A stretch of 64,000 nt of DNA from CAZMGV01 sp964565925 (GCA_964565925.1 CAZMGV010000007.1:62001-126000); one strand, 5' to 3'; counted from the first letter of the stretch, positions 34,136-43,739 are shown. The notes: generated from the letters alone by a model not told the origin. Program-made: numbers and translations.

Positions 34136-34876
34136 TCAACGCATCAGGTCCTGCATGTCGTTGGGGAGCTTGTCGAGATTCTCCTGCAGGTTCACCTTCG
34201 GAACCATCGCCCACGGTTTCGTTTCGGCGAGATCCGGATCGACGGTCTTCACGTAGTTGCGCATGTTGCTGATGAACGACGGCAGAAGCTGCTCCATGAA
34301 GCCGCGCGCGCCCAGATCGAGGATGTCGCCGATCTGGAAGATCATGCTGATGACGATGCGCGACTGCTTGCCGCCGGCCTTGGGGAACGGCTCGAGCAGG
34401 AACGTTCCCTCGACCCGCTTCATGTCGCCTTCGACCTGCTGGAACTCCGCGTAGTACGTGCGCGGATAGGTGCGGATGCGGAGCAGCGACCAGTAGCTGA
34501 TCGAGATCGGGAGTACCGAGATCGGAAGATTCGCGTTGTTCCAGGAGACCTTTACGTTGGCGACGGTGTCCTGGTTCGACACCACCTTCGTTTCCTTCAT
34601 GAAGGGCATGTATTTCTGGAACGAGTCGTAGTCGGAGAGGATCGGCCACAGTTTCTCGGGCGGCAGATCGATCACTCCCGTGACAATGCCGAGATTCGAC
34701 TTTGTGACCGGGTCGGTCGTGGTGGAAGTGAGGATATCGCCCTTGGCGAGCTTCGCCTCCTGTTTGTCGTCGGCCCCGGCCGCCCGGATCTTGTCGCCGC
34801 CGCAGCCGGCGACGGCCGCCATGACGAGTGCGAGTCCGCACCATAGACCCCATGATTTCATTGAACGCTTCCGCAT
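34136..34876 (-). CDS. START/SRPBCC-like lipoprotein
   Basis: 246 residues from the ATG at 34876, with GGGGGA about 10 nt upstream. The signal peptide ends in AVAGC (Cys25), so the protein is lipidated. The rest fits the SRPBCC/START helix-grip fold: GVIDLPPEKLWPILSDYDSFQKYMPFMKE is the typical first strand-helix pair, and a long C-terminal helix begins near LGARGFMEQLLPSFISNMRNYV. Such domains hold lipids, sterols or polyketides in a hydrophobic cavity. I infer lipid binding in the periplasm. It is divergent from the patatin-like gene. Confidence 0.75.
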   Translation of the reverse strand: MRKRSMKSWGLWCGLALVMAAVAGCGGDKIRAAGADDKQEAKLAKGDILTSTTTDPVTKSNLGIVTGVIDLPPEKLWPILSDYDSFQKYMPFMKETKVVSNQDTVANVKVSWNNANLPISVLPISISYWSLLRIRTYPRTYYAEFQQVEGDMKRVEGTFLLEPFPKAGGKQSRIVISMIFQIGDILDLGARGFMEQLLPSFISNMRNYVKTVDPDLAETKPWAMVPKVNLQENLDKLPNDMQDLMR

Positions 34877-35014
34877 ATGAGAGACATCCCCCGGTTGATT
34901 TCGATTCATTACCAAACCAGAAACGGAGCCGAGTAGCAATACTCGGTGAGGCCCGGAAATGACGCCAAAGTCAGTCCGGGCGCGGGTTTTACGGACCAGG
35001 GTCCGGGGGGACCG

Positions 35015-35866
35015 ATGAAAAAGCAGGACAGGATTTCAGTCGTTTTCGCAGGCGGCGGCTGCCGCACGTTCTGGGGGCTCGGCCTCTACAGCGGACTAAA
35101 AGGTGCCCTGCCATCCGTGGCGGAGTGGTCCGGCACGTCCGCTGGGTCCGCCATGGCGACTGTCGCCGCCGCCGGGCTGGAACACGAGACGGTGGAGTCG
35201 TTTGCCGCCATCACCGCCTCCAACCCGAGAAACTTTTATCCCGGAAAGATCTTCCTTGGAGACCGCCCGTTCCCGCACAACGAGATCTACCGCCGGGCGG
35301 TTCAGGGGATTCTGGAAAAAGGCGGCTGGGCGGCGCTCCGCAAGGCGGCGCCGGTGCGCATATTCCTGGCGTTCGTGAAGAAGGATCATCCGCCGGTGTC
35401 GACCTGGCTGAAGGCGGTCTGGAACTACGAGCGCGGAAAACTGACCCGGGTGCACGGACCCGACGAGACGTTCCCGGGGCTGGGGTGCCGGGTCGTGACG
35501 GCCCAGGAGGCGCAGAATGCTTCCGAGGTGGTCGACTGGATCCTGTCGGCATCGTCCACCCCGCCGCTTACCGACATCCGCCGCTACGACGGCCAGCCCT
35601 ATGTGGACGGCGGTCTGGTAGACAACGTCCCGGTTCGCGCGCTTTCTGAAGAAGGGCAGGGTGGCAAGGTCGTCGTGATCCTGTCGCGCCCGACGCCGGA
35701 GGATATCGTGCCGCCTGCGCCGAACCGGCTGTATCTGGCGCCGAGCGTCGAAGTGCCGGTGAAGAAGTGGGACTACACGAGTCCGGCGAAGATCCGGGCG
35801 ACTTTCGAGCTGGGACTCTCCGACGCGAAGCGGTACCGGGACCGGCTGGACAGTTTCCTGAACTAG
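35015..35866 (+). CDS. Patatin-like phospholipase
   Basis: 283 residues from the ATG at 35015 (GGGGGG 4 nt upstream). It has the oxyanion loop AGGGCRTFWGLG (12-23), the nucleophile elbow GTSAG (Ser42) and the catalytic Asp198 in VDGGLVDN, giving the Ser-Asp dyad of patatins. These enzymes hydrolyse acyl esters of phospholipids or other lipids. No signal peptide, so it is probably cytoplasmic or exported as an effector. It lies head-to-head with a START-like lipoprotein, so a shared role in lipid handling is plausible. Confidence 0.87.
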   Translation: MKKQDRISVVFAGGGCRTFWGLGLYSGLKGALPSVAEWSGTSAGSAMATVAAAGLEHETVESFAAITASNPRNFYPGKIFLGDRPFPHNEIYRRAVQGILEKGGWAALRKAAPVRIFLAFVKKDHPPVSTWLKAVWNYERGKLTRVHGPDETFPGLGCRVVTAQEAQNASEVVDWILSASSTPPLTDIRRYDGQPYVDGGLVDNVPVRALSEEGQGGKVVVILSRPTPEDIVPPAPNRLYLAPSVEVPVKKWDYTSPAKIRATFELGLSDAKRYRDRLDSFLN

Positions 35867-35885
35867 GTGTTTCGTTCGTCCCCGG

Positions 35886-36311
35886 TCAGCCCGCCAGTTT
35901 GCGCACGACGTCGTGCAGCGGTTTCGCAATCGGCAGCACCTGGTCGATCATCCCGCCCATGTCCCAGTAGTCGGTGTGCCGGATGCATTTGCCGACGTCA
36001 TTGAACTCCATCCACGACACGCCCTCCAGCGTCCCCGACCGGAACATGAACGGCGCCTTGAAGGTCATCACCCACCGGATGACGAGCGTCTTGTCGGAGA
36101 CGGCGTCCCCCAGCAGCTTGACCGTCACGTCGCCCATTTTGGTGGCGAGCCGCCGGTTCATGGCGCGGATCTCTTCCAGCCCGTTCGCCGTCTGGATCGG
36201 GTCTAGGAAAACGCAGGATTTGTCGTAGAGATCGTCGAGGATCGCGTCCGACTTTGCATGATCTTTCAGCGTCGCGAACATGTCGCCTACTTTTACCGAT
36301 CTCGGGTCCAT
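35886..36311 (-). CDS. SnoaL-like (NTF2-fold) protein
   Basis: 141 residues. The length, the N-terminal helices (KVGDMFATLKDHAKSDAILDDLYDKSCVFLDP) and the strand pattern MTFKAPFMFRSGTLEGVSWMEFNDVGKCIRHTDYWD match the NTF2/SnoaL-2 cone fold of ketosteroid-isomerase-like proteins. Members isomerise or hydrate steroids and polyketides, or only bind them; the catalytic residues cannot be fixed by eye. It is divergent from an acyl-CoA dehydrogenase-like gene 106 bp away. Confidence 0.75.
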   Translation of the reverse strand: MDPRSVKVGDMFATLKDHAKSDAILDDLYDKSCVFLDPIQTANGLEEIRAMNRRLATKMGDVTVKLLGDAVSDKTLVIRWVMTFKAPFMFRSGTLEGVSWMEFNDVGKCIRHTDYWDMGGMIDQVLPIAKPLHDVVRKLAG

Positions 36312-36416
36312 GGGTTTTCTCCTTCGTCCAGCGGTCTGAACAGACTGTTCCTATAACCGGAATACCGGGCCGGGTGAAGGTTGACGGCAACCGCCCGGCG
36401 TAAGAGGCTGACAGGC

Positions 36417-37505
36417 ATGACCCTCATCGCGAGCGGCACAGTACAGATAAACGATTTGGCGGAGTTCATCGTCAGGCAGGAGCTTGTTCCGGTAGGTCTC
36501 CACAAACCGGACACCGTCGAGAAATGGCAGAAGCTGCTGGCAATACTGGCTGAAAATGGCCTGCTTGATGCGGGCGGCAAGCTCCCCGATCTCGTCCATG
36601 CTGGTGCAGTGTTGCAGGGGCTGGCGATGGGTGGCTGCGATGCCGGCGTGCCACTCACGCTGACGGTCACTTACGTGATGGGATTCAAGGTGCTCGCGAA
36701 ACTGGCGCCGGAGCTTCTGAAGGATGTAGCGGCGGGCCGTGGCCTCGCCTGCATGGGCGCCAGCGAACCGAAGATCGGTTCGCATCCGGGCAAGATCACG
36801 ACAACCGCGAAGCGCGACGGCGATAAATGGATACTCAACGGCCTCAAGGTATTCACCACCGGCGGCCCGGTGGGGACGGTGTTCCTCGTGATGTGCGTCT
36901 GCGGGGAGTCACCCGAGGGCCGGGATTTGGGCGTTTTTGCTATACCCCGCGATACTCCCGGGTTCACTGTCAGCGAAATGCCCAAGCATCCGGGCCTTGA
37001 GTGCGCTCCGCACGGGGTCCTGAAACTGGAGAACGTTACTCTGCCCGCGAGCTCCCGCCTGGGTCCCTCGGGCCCGAAGCAGAACGGTTGGACCGAGATC
37101 GTGAAGCCGTTCCGCCAGTGGGAGGACGCGCTGATGGCGAGCTGGATCAGCGGACTCCTGTGGCGCAGCACGCTGGAATTGAAAGAGCTGTACGGTCGCA
37201 CGGCCGGTCTGGAAAATACCGTCGGACGTCTGGTGGCATCGTCCAGAGCCATGCTGACGCTGGCGCGCGACTCGGCGCAGTCGCTGGTGGATGAAGAAGC
37301 CGGTGCACCGGCGGCGGAACTCACTGCGCGTCGTTATGGTTTCTTCGAGCAGCTCCGGCATGTGGCAGTGGTGGTAAACGACCTCGCCGGAAAACTTCCG
37401 CCGGGTGAAAATCCCGAGCCGCTGCTCCGTATCCGGGCGCTACTCAATCAGCTCCAGTTCGCCGAGACCGCGCGCGGGAAGATCGTGTCGGGACTGGCCG
37501 GGTAG
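36417..37505 (+). CDS. Divergent, short acyl-CoA dehydrogenase-like protein
   Basis: 362 residues from the ATG at 36417 (GAGG 9 nt upstream), preferred over a TTG at 36381. The middle domain is recognisable: CMGASEPKIGSHPGKITTTAK corresponds to the FAD/substrate strand and WILNGLKVFTTGGPVGTVFLV to the next. The C-terminal helical domain is weakly conserved; I do not see the usual HGGxGY stretch or an obvious catalytic Glu, and the chain is shorter than most family members. It may act on an unusual acyl-CoA or be a non-catalytic partner. Confidence 0.75.
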   Translation: MTLIASGTVQINDLAEFIVRQELVPVGLHKPDTVEKWQKLLAILAENGLLDAGGKLPDLVHAGAVLQGLAMGGCDAGVPLTLTVTYVMGFKVLAKLAPELLKDVAAGRGLACMGASEPKIGSHPGKITTTAKRDGDKWILNGLKVFTTGGPVGTVFLVMCVCGESPEGRDLGVFAIPRDTPGFTVSEMPKHPGLECAPHGVLKLENVTLPASSRLGPSGPKQNGWTEIVKPFRQWEDALMASWISGLLWRSTLELKELYGRTAGLENTVGRLVASSRAMLTLARDSAQSLVDEEAGAPAAELTARRYGFFEQLRHVAVVVNDLAGKLPPGENPEPLLRIRALLNQLQFAETARGKIVSGLAG

Positions 37506-37510
37506 GTACG

Positions 37511-37618
37511 GGTCCGTGGGGAGTCTTTTCTGAGCCGTACCCCGAACCTTCCTTATCCAGACCCGCGAGATTGTACGAGGCAATAAGGGGTAGGCTCAGA
37601 AAAGACTCCCCACGGACC
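37511..37618. repeat. Inverted-repeat element A, 108 bp
   Basis: Perfect 26-bp arms (37511-37536 and 37593-37618). The stem continues inwards as GAGCC-G-TACCCC against GGGGTAGGCTC with one bulged G. The inner 70 bp aligns without gaps to element B at 48889-49002 (59/70 identical). It sits exactly between the stop codons of two convergent genes, ending at the base before the MFS stop codon. It may terminate both transcripts. Confidence 0.8.
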
Positions 37619-38878
37619 TTATCTCGCGACTTCTCTCTTCTCGATCCGTCCGCCCCAGTAGAAGAACAGGGAACCCAGAATCAGCGCCGGGACGCCGACC
37701 CACTGGAGCGCGTCCCTCAGTGCATGGGCGGAGGAAATTCCTTTCGCTACGGCAAGGTCCGACAGCCAGCCTGCCAGCGGCTGGCTCCAGACGTCTCCGG
37801 CGGCATGGATAAAGAACACGTTGAAAGCGAACCCCATGGCGGCAAGCCCCACGGGTGACCGGTCGAGCAGCGCCTTCTGGGTGGGGCCCGTATGCAGGAA
37901 GATCAGCAGTACGGCGACCGCCATCGAGGCCAGCGCGGGGCCCGCGTCCGGCAGGTAGAAATAGGGGAGCGAGGCGATCGCTCCGGCAAACAGCCCGCCG
38001 GCCGGGATCCAGTAGATCGCCCACGGGGCCCGGCGCTCGACCCTCTCCGCCCACAGACCGCCGGTCATCGTGCCGAGGAGCGCCATCCCGGCGATCACGG
38101 CACCGGAGACAAACCCCGCCTTTCCGACCGAGAAGCCGAACCGCCTCACGAGGTCCGTCGGCAGCCACAGCGCGAATGCACCGAGCGCGAAGGTCGCTCC
38201 TGCGCCGCCCAGTGCGATCAGCCGGTAGCGCGTGTCGCTCATGAGACGCCGGATTGATTCCATGAACGGGTGAGTCTCTATGGCCGCAGGCGGGCGGACC
38301 GGCTCCTTCATGGAGAGCGCCCAGAGTCCAAGCGGCACCGCTCCGAAACCGGTGATCATCAGTGAATGGCGCCAGCCGAAGGCGCCGCCCAGCACCCCGC
38401 CAAGGGTGAACCCGAGCGCCGACCCCACCGGAATGGCGAGCGAAAAAATGGTCAGCATCCGGGTGCGGCGGTGTTCGGGGTAGAGCAGCGCCACCAGCAC
38501 CGGGGCCACCGAGACGTAGACCGCCTCGCCCACACCGAGCAGCAGCCGCGTCGTGGCCAAAAATCCGAAACCCGGCGCGAACGCGCCGGTCCCGGCCGTG
38601 AGCGCCCAGAAGAGGCAGGTCCAGCCGAGCGTTTTCCAGGGCGGCCAGGAGTCGAGCCGGTTTCCGAGAAACAGTCCCGCCAGCATGTAACTGACCAGGA
38701 ACAGGCTCCCCAGCTGTCCGCCCTGGGCGTCGGTGAGATGCAATTCGGCGTTGACGAGCGGAAGCACGGCCGAGAGCGCCTGCCGGTCGATATAGTTGGC
38801 GAGGTTCAGCAGCACGAGGAGCGTGAACGGCCAGAAGATCCGTTCAGGTCGGGCGGCTGCGTTGGGAACGTCGTTCAA
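37619..38878 (-). CDS. MFS transporter (12 TM)
   Basis: 419 residues with about 12 hydrophobic segments. NYIDRQALSAVLPLV in TM1 is typical of the spinster/anion:cation-symporter type MFS families. The loop 2-3 region GNRLDSWPPWKTLGW is a divergent form of the family's GRLADRxGRR motif. The substrate cannot be predicted. Its start overlaps the PilZ gene stop by 4 bp (ATGA), so the two are translationally coupled. Confidence 0.88.
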   Translation of the reverse strand: MNDVPNAAARPERIFWPFTLLVLLNLANYIDRQALSAVLPLVNAELHLTDAQGGQLGSLFLVSYMLAGLFLGNRLDSWPPWKTLGWTCLFWALTAGTGAFAPGFGFLATTRLLLGVGEAVYVSVAPVLVALLYPEHRRTRMLTIFSLAIPVGSALGFTLGGVLGGAFGWRHSLMITGFGAVPLGLWALSMKEPVRPPAAIETHPFMESIRRLMSDTRYRLIALGGAGATFALGAFALWLPTDLVRRFGFSVGKAGFVSGAVIAGMALLGTMTGGLWAERVERRAPWAIYWIPAGGLFAGAIASLPYFYLPDAGPALASMAVAVLLIFLHTGPTQKALLDRSPVGLAAMGFAFNVFFIHAAGDVWSQPLAGWLSDLAVAKGISSAHALRDALQWVGVPALILGSLFFYWGGRIEKREVAR

Positions 38879-39285
38879 GGGGTACCCGGGGATTCATCCT
38901 TGTCGCTCTGGATGAACTCCCGGATAACCTGTTTCTGAACCGGCTGAAGTTCAAGGAACTTCACGCCGAAGCCGTAGGGGCGGGGCGGCGGCTGCGAGAT
39001 CTTGTTGACTCGGCTGCCCGGCGGGTCGGGATGAAGTATCCGGACTACCTCGGCGGGTACGCGGATCGTCTCCAGCACCAGCGGCATCTTGAATTCGAGG
39101 ACGATCTCTTCGCCGAGCGGCGGGGGGAATTCTGTCGACAGCGACAGGCCGCTCACACTGATGTCGAGCGAACGGTAGAAACGCCGTCCGGCAGTTCCTG
39201 TCCCCGATTCCACCTTGACGGAAGTACGATAGGACTTTCGTTTGTCTTTGAGAGTGAAGCCGGGTTTGGAGCCGTTCTCGGTCAT
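38875..39285 (-). CDS. PilZ-domain c-di-GMP-binding protein
   Basis: 136 residues, one PilZ domain. Both halves of the nucleotide-binding signature are present: R16-x3-R20 in KRKSYR and D41-x-S-x2-G46 in DISVSGL. A beta-barrel follows (GEEIVLEFKMPLVLETIRVPAEVVRIL), and the chain ends in a charged helix. It probably binds cyclic di-GMP and passes the signal by contact. It is coupled by ATGA to an MFS transporter gene, an uncommon neighbour for a PilZ protein. Confidence 0.88.
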   Translation of the reverse strand: MTENGSKPGFTLKDKRKSYRTSVKVESGTGTAGRRFYRSLDISVSGLSLSTEFPPPLGEEIVLEFKMPLVLETIRVPAEVVRILHPDPPGSRVNKISQPPPRPYGFGVKFLELQPVQKQVIREFIQSDKDESPGTP

Positions 39286-39430
39286 ATCCGTCTAGATCGA
39301 TTGTTATTCACCGGACGGATTTGCGACAAGGATTTTAGGCCCCGCCGGACGCCTTGCACAGAATCATTTACGTTTTGGGTAACCCGGATGAAGCTGGCGA
39401 TAGTGGTCCGGGGCGAACGACGTTATGAAA

Positions 39431-39976
39431 TCACGAGCCGGATTTTGTGCCCGAAGTCACATCCGGTGCCGCCCTGCGGGAGCGCAGGAGGGCCGCTTCC
39501 TCGCTCTCGGCGCCGTCCGGAGAGCCGCTGAAGGTCTGGCGGTAGGTTTTCTGGTCCTTAAAAAGCTGTCGCTTGAATACCCAGTTGATCAAATAGTTGG
39601 CAATGAGGAACGGGACGATCACTTCCGGGAACACCAGCAGCCGTTCCCAGCGGCCGGCACCCGAGCGGACGGCGTTCTCCCAGAGCACGAGGATCATCAC
39701 GACGCCGCCGATCATCGACATCGCACCAAGCAGCATCGAACTGCGGGCGAAATAGAGCGTGCGGATATCCACCCGGCGGCGGCGGTTCCACCGTTCGGCC
39801 TCCACCGATGACGAATCGATAAGCGTCGCCTCGGGACCGCACTTCTGGCAGTAGCGGCCGCCGAACCAGTAGCTTCCGCAGTGGGGGCAGATCTTGACCA
39901 TCCGCCGGTCTGTGTAGATGGGCCGCCCGCAGGCCGCAAATGGACAGGCCCGGCGGCGGGTGCCGCCGGGCGGCAC
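39431..39976 (-). CDS. Zinc-ribbon membrane protein of unknown function
   Basis: 181 residues from a GTG at 39976; an ATG at 39901 would give 156. I prefer the longer form because it adds a third Cys pair. CPFAAC, CPHCG and CQKCG then form one or two zinc ribbons in the first 50 residues. Two hydrophobic segments follow (about 78-100 and 118-138), with a basic linker between ribbon and membrane (RWNRRRRVDIRTL). Neither start has a strong ribosome-binding site. The soluble tail is polar. Function unknown. Confidence 0.65.
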   Translation of the reverse strand: MPPGGTRRRACPFAACGRPIYTDRRMVKICPHCGSYWFGGRYCQKCGPEATLIDSSSVEAERWNRRRRVDIRTLYFARSSMLLGAMSMIGGVVMILVLWENAVRSGAGRWERLLVFPEVIVPFLIANYLINWVFKRQLFKDQKTYRQTFSGSPDGAESEEAALLRSRRAAPDVTSGTKSGS

Positions 39977-40020
39977 CGGCTAATAGCGGCGGTAAATGGC
40001 GGTTGCACGGTCTTGAACGC

Positions 40021-40058
40021 CCCGCCCCGAGCGGGTACGAAAACCCCCGCGGGGCGGG
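40021..40058. other. GC-rich hairpin upstream of the OmpA-type gene
   Basis: CCCGCCCCG (40021-40029) is complementary to CGGGGCGGG (40050-40058). It lies in the gap between a divergent gene pair, 30 bp before the OmpA-family start, in the likely 5' leader. Role unknown. Confidence 0.4.
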
Positions 40059-40088
40059 TAACCGGGATTCTGTATTTGGAGGATTTCC

Positions 40089-41066
40089 ATGCGTTTCATT
40101 CGAAGGGCTTTTCTGGCCGGGCCGATGACGGCGGCGGTCATTGCGGCGGCGGGCTGCGTGTCGCAGTCGCAGTACGATTTTCTGAAGGCCGACTACGACA
40201 AGACCCGCAGCCAGAACGAGGCCAACGAGAAAAAACTGGCTGAGGCGACGGCCGATCTCGAAACCGAGCGCACCCGGTCCGCCGATCTGGCCTCCCGGGC
40301 CGAGGCGCTTCAGGCCGACTTGGAGCAGACGACCGAGCGGCTTCGCCAGCGGACGGCGGAGATCGAGGCGAAAGCGGCGGACGAGCGGAAGTCGTCGGCC
40401 GACCGCGTGAAGCAGCTGGAGGCCGAGATCGCCAAGGCGAAGGAGTCCGGTTCCGAACAGGTCGCCGCCATGGAGACCCAGCTCGTCCAGGTGAAGGAAG
40501 AGGCCGCCCAGAAGGAAAAGCAGTCGCAGGCGGAACTGACGAAGGTGAAGGAACAGGCGGAACTGGCCTCTAAAAAACTTAACGAACTGACCGAGACCTA
40601 CGACGGACTCGTGACCAACCTGAAGGGCGAAATCGCCGAGCAGTCGGTCCAGATCAAGCAGTCGCTGGGCCGCATCCAGATAGACCTGTTCGACCAGGTG
40701 CTGTTCGATTCCGGATCGGCGGAGCTGAACGGGAAGGGCAAGGGCGTGCTGAAGAAAGTCGCCTCCATTCTCGCCAAGACGAAGGACCGCCGCGTGCTCG
40801 TGGAAGGGCACACCGACAACCAGAAGATCTCCGGCCGCCTGACGGCGCGGTTCCCGACGAACTGGGAACTGTCGACCGCCCGTGCCGTCACGGTGGTACG
40901 TTTTCTGGAAGAGAAGGGCGTGCCGCCGAAGATTCTCACCGCCGCCGGCGGCAGCTACTACCGGCCGATTGCAGACAACTCGACGAATGCCGGACGCAGC
41001 CGCAACCGCCGGATCGAGATTTCACTGATCCCTGAAGAGGTCGTCGACACCAAAGAGGTGAAATAG
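40089..41066 (+). CDS. OmpA-family lipoprotein with long coiled coil
   Basis: 325 residues from an ATG with GGAGGA 5 nt upstream. The signal peptide ends AAAGC (Cys23). Residues about 28-190 are a continuous heptad-like coiled coil rich in Glu, Lys, Ala and Gln. The C-terminal domain (about 200-315) is OmpA-like and peptidoglycan-binding: LFDSGSAELN, VEGHTDN, NWELSTARAVTVVRFLEEKG and GRSRNRRIEI. The protein would span from the outer membrane to the cell wall, as Pal-type proteins do but with a spacer of roughly 160 residues. It appears monocistronic. Confidence 0.9.
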   Translation: MRFIRRAFLAGPMTAAVIAAAGCVSQSQYDFLKADYDKTRSQNEANEKKLAEATADLETERTRSADLASRAEALQADLEQTTERLRQRTAEIEAKAADERKSSADRVKQLEAEIAKAKESGSEQVAAMETQLVQVKEEAAQKEKQSQAELTKVKEQAELASKKLNELTETYDGLVTNLKGEIAEQSVQIKQSLGRIQIDLFDQVLFDSGSAELNGKGKGVLKKVASILAKTKDRRVLVEGHTDNQKISGRLTARFPTNWELSTARAVTVVRFLEEKGVPPKILTAAGGSYYRPIADNSTNAGRSRNRRIEISLIPEEVVDTKEVK

Positions 41067-41155
41067 GAACCGCTCGACCCTTCGACAGGCTCAGGGTGAG
41101 CGGTATCGGAACCCGCTCAGGCTGAGCGCCGTCGAAGCCTCTGGAGCGGGTTCAC
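41067..41155. repeat. Dispersed palindromic repeat (CTTCGACAGGCTCAGGGTGAGC type)
   Basis: Directly after the OmpA-type stop codon, CCGCTC...GGTGAGCGG and AACCCGCTC...GAGCGGGTT form nested inverted repeats around two TCGA-containing cores. The core CCTTCGACAGGCTCAGGG resembles a dispersed repeat common in environmental bacterial genomes. A related copy occurs at 50650-50711. Confidence 0.6.
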
Positions 41156-41169
41156 AGCCGGGAGTAATT

Positions 41170-41850
41170 ATGTCTACAGACTTTTCACCCACCCAGCCGA
41201 AGGTTCTGGACTACCTCGCGAAGCTCGGACCGAAGCTCGATCCGCTCGCGGCGAAGCTGTTTGCCGAGGGCACCAAAGAAGACGTTCCGATTGTCTCGTC
41301 CGACCTGGGCTTCCTGCTCCAGTTCCTCGTCTCCGCGCACCGGCCGAAGGTGATTGTCGAGATGGGCACGGCTATCGGCTACTCCACGATGTTCATGGCG
41401 CGGGGGCTGAAAGCGTTCGGCCCGAAAGGCGCGAAGCTCCATACGTCGGACATCGATGCCGCGCGCCAGAAGCGGGCCGCCGCGACGCTGAAGAAGGACG
41501 GCACATTCCCGCTGGTGAAGTTCCACCTGCGGCCGGGGCTGGAACTCCTGTACCGCTGGAAAGGCCCCATCGACTTCCTGTTCATCGACGCGGTGAAAGA
41601 GGAATACATCGAATACGTGGAGCTGGCGCTGCCGCACATGAAACCGGGGGCGCTGATCGTGGCGGATAATGTCCTCTGGTCGGGCCGCGTGGCGGGCATG
41701 CAGAAGCCGGACAGCGACCACTACCGGTCGTCCACGAAGGCGCTTTCCGAGTTCAACGACTACCTCGTGAACCATCCCCGGATCCTGGGTCAGGTGATCC
41801 CCGTGGGCGACGGAGTCGGCCTCGGCGTGGTACGAAGGAAAACCAAGTGA
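41170..41850 (+). CDS. SAM-dependent O-methyltransferase (CCoAOMT type)
   Basis: 226 residues from the ATG at 41170 with GGGAG upstream. The methyltransferase motifs are EMGTAIGYSTMFMARGL (SAM-binding motif I, about 60-76), KLHTSDIDAARQKRAA, IDFLFIDAVKEEY (acidic metal-binding Asp) and LIVADNVLWSGRVAG. These fit the catechol/caffeoyl-CoA O-methyltransferase family, which uses Mg2+ to methylate vicinal diols. Its substrate here is not evident from neighbours. Confidence 0.88.
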   Translation: MSTDFSPTQPKVLDYLAKLGPKLDPLAAKLFAEGTKEDVPIVSSDLGFLLQFLVSAHRPKVIVEMGTAIGYSTMFMARGLKAFGPKGAKLHTSDIDAARQKRAAATLKKDGTFPLVKFHLRPGLELLYRWKGPIDFLFIDAVKEEYIEYVELALPHMKPGALIVADNVLWSGRVAGMQKPDSDHYRSSTKALSEFNDYLVNHPRILGQVIPVGDGVGLGVVRRKTK

Positions 41851-41872
41851 TTACAGAAGGTTAGATGTAGGG

Positions 41873-41932
41873 ACAGACCCCTTTCCTTTATATCGGACCG
41901 AACCTACCTTAGTTCTAGCGAAAGGGCCCTGT
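41873..41932. repeat. Degraded inverted-repeat element D
   Basis: ACAGACCCCTTTC (41873-41885) pairs with GAAAGGGCCCTGT (41920-41932) with two mismatches. The loop contains CCGAACCTACCTTA, which matches CCGAACCTTCCTTA in element A in 13 of 14 positions. It lies between the O-methyltransferase and nfu genes. It looks like a shorter or decayed member of the same family. Confidence 0.45.
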
Positions 41933-41976
41933 AATGGGCCCGGATTTGGTCTCTGAAAAGTCCCTGGAGGTCCCTC

Positions 41977-42528
41977 ATGCCGGTCAATGTCAGCCTCGAG
42001 TTCACTCCCAATCCCGACACCCTGAAATACACGGTGAACCAGCAGCTCCTTGAGCGCGGCGCCGAGAACTTCACCGAGGCCGCCAAGGCGGACCGCTCAC
42101 CGCTCGCCAAGCGCCTGTTCGGCGTGGAAGGCGTGAAGGCGATCATGATCGGGCCGACGTTCGTCACGGTCACCGTGTCGGGCCAGGACAAGCTGATGAC
42201 CGTGAACACGGCGATGCTCAAGGAAATCCGCCAGCATCTGGAGGCAGGCGAACCGGTCGTCACCGGCTCGCGCACCGAATCCGATCACGCGGGTAACGAT
42301 TCCGAGATTACCCAGAAAATTATCGACATTCTCGACCAGCAGGTCCGTCCTGCCGTGGCGCAGGACGGCGGCGACATCGTGTTCCAGAAGTTCGAGGCCG
42401 GCACGGTCTATCTCCAGATGCGCGGCTCGTGCTCGAGCTGCCCGTCGTCGGTCGCGACACTCAAGCAGGGTATCGAAACACGCCTGCGGGAACTGGTTCC
42501 GGAAGTTCTCGAAGTCGTCCAGATCTAG
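41977..42528 (+). CDS. Nfu-type iron-sulfur cluster scaffold/carrier
   Basis: 183 residues from an ATG with GGAGG 6 nt upstream. The N-terminal Nfu_N domain shows the hallmark FTPNPDTLKY (9-18) and FGVEGVKAIMIGPTFVTV. The C-terminal NifU-like domain carries the cluster ligands Cys152 and Cys155 in GSCSSCPSS. This two-domain form resembles mitochondrial NFU1 and delivers [4Fe-4S] clusters to client enzymes. A clear terminator follows. The Rieske oxygenase in this window is one possible client, but the role is housekeeping. Confidence 0.9.
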   Translation: MPVNVSLEFTPNPDTLKYTVNQQLLERGAENFTEAAKADRSPLAKRLFGVEGVKAIMIGPTFVTVTVSGQDKLMTVNTAMLKEIRQHLEAGEPVVTGSRTESDHAGNDSEITQKIIDILDQQVRPAVAQDGGDIVFQKFEAGTVYLQMRGSCSSCPSSVATLKQGIETRLRELVPEVLEVVQI

Positions 42529-42576
42529 CTTTTATCCGACGGGCCGGGACTTTCATCGGCCACGTTTTTCCCTTTT

Positions 42577-42611
42577 CCCGCCGCTTCCTTCCCCGGAGCG
42601 GCGGGTTTTTG
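42577..42611 (+). terminator. Rho-independent terminator after nfu
   Basis: CCCGCCGCT (42577-42585) and AGCGGCGGG (42597-42605) form a perfect 9-bp stem with an 11-nt loop, followed by TTTTT. It lies between the convergent nfu and truB genes. Confidence 0.9.
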
Positions 42612-42631
42612 CTGGCGGCGCTACAGCAGAA

Positions 42632-43663
<1,032 letters not shown>

Positions 43664-43739
43664 TGGAGGGGGCCTGCTTTCCGGGTCTGGACACTGCGCA
43701 CCGGCGGTGCCCGCAGGGGCGGCCGGTGCGGCGGGGCCT

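Noticed and set aside
36339..36351. GAAC-n5-GTTC, resembling a LexA box, between the SnoaL-like and acyl-CoA dehydrogenase-like genes
   Set aside because: The Gram-positive LexA consensus has four central bases, not five, and neither neighbour is an SOS gene. The overlapping GTCTG-AA-CAGAC symmetry is too short to call an operator.
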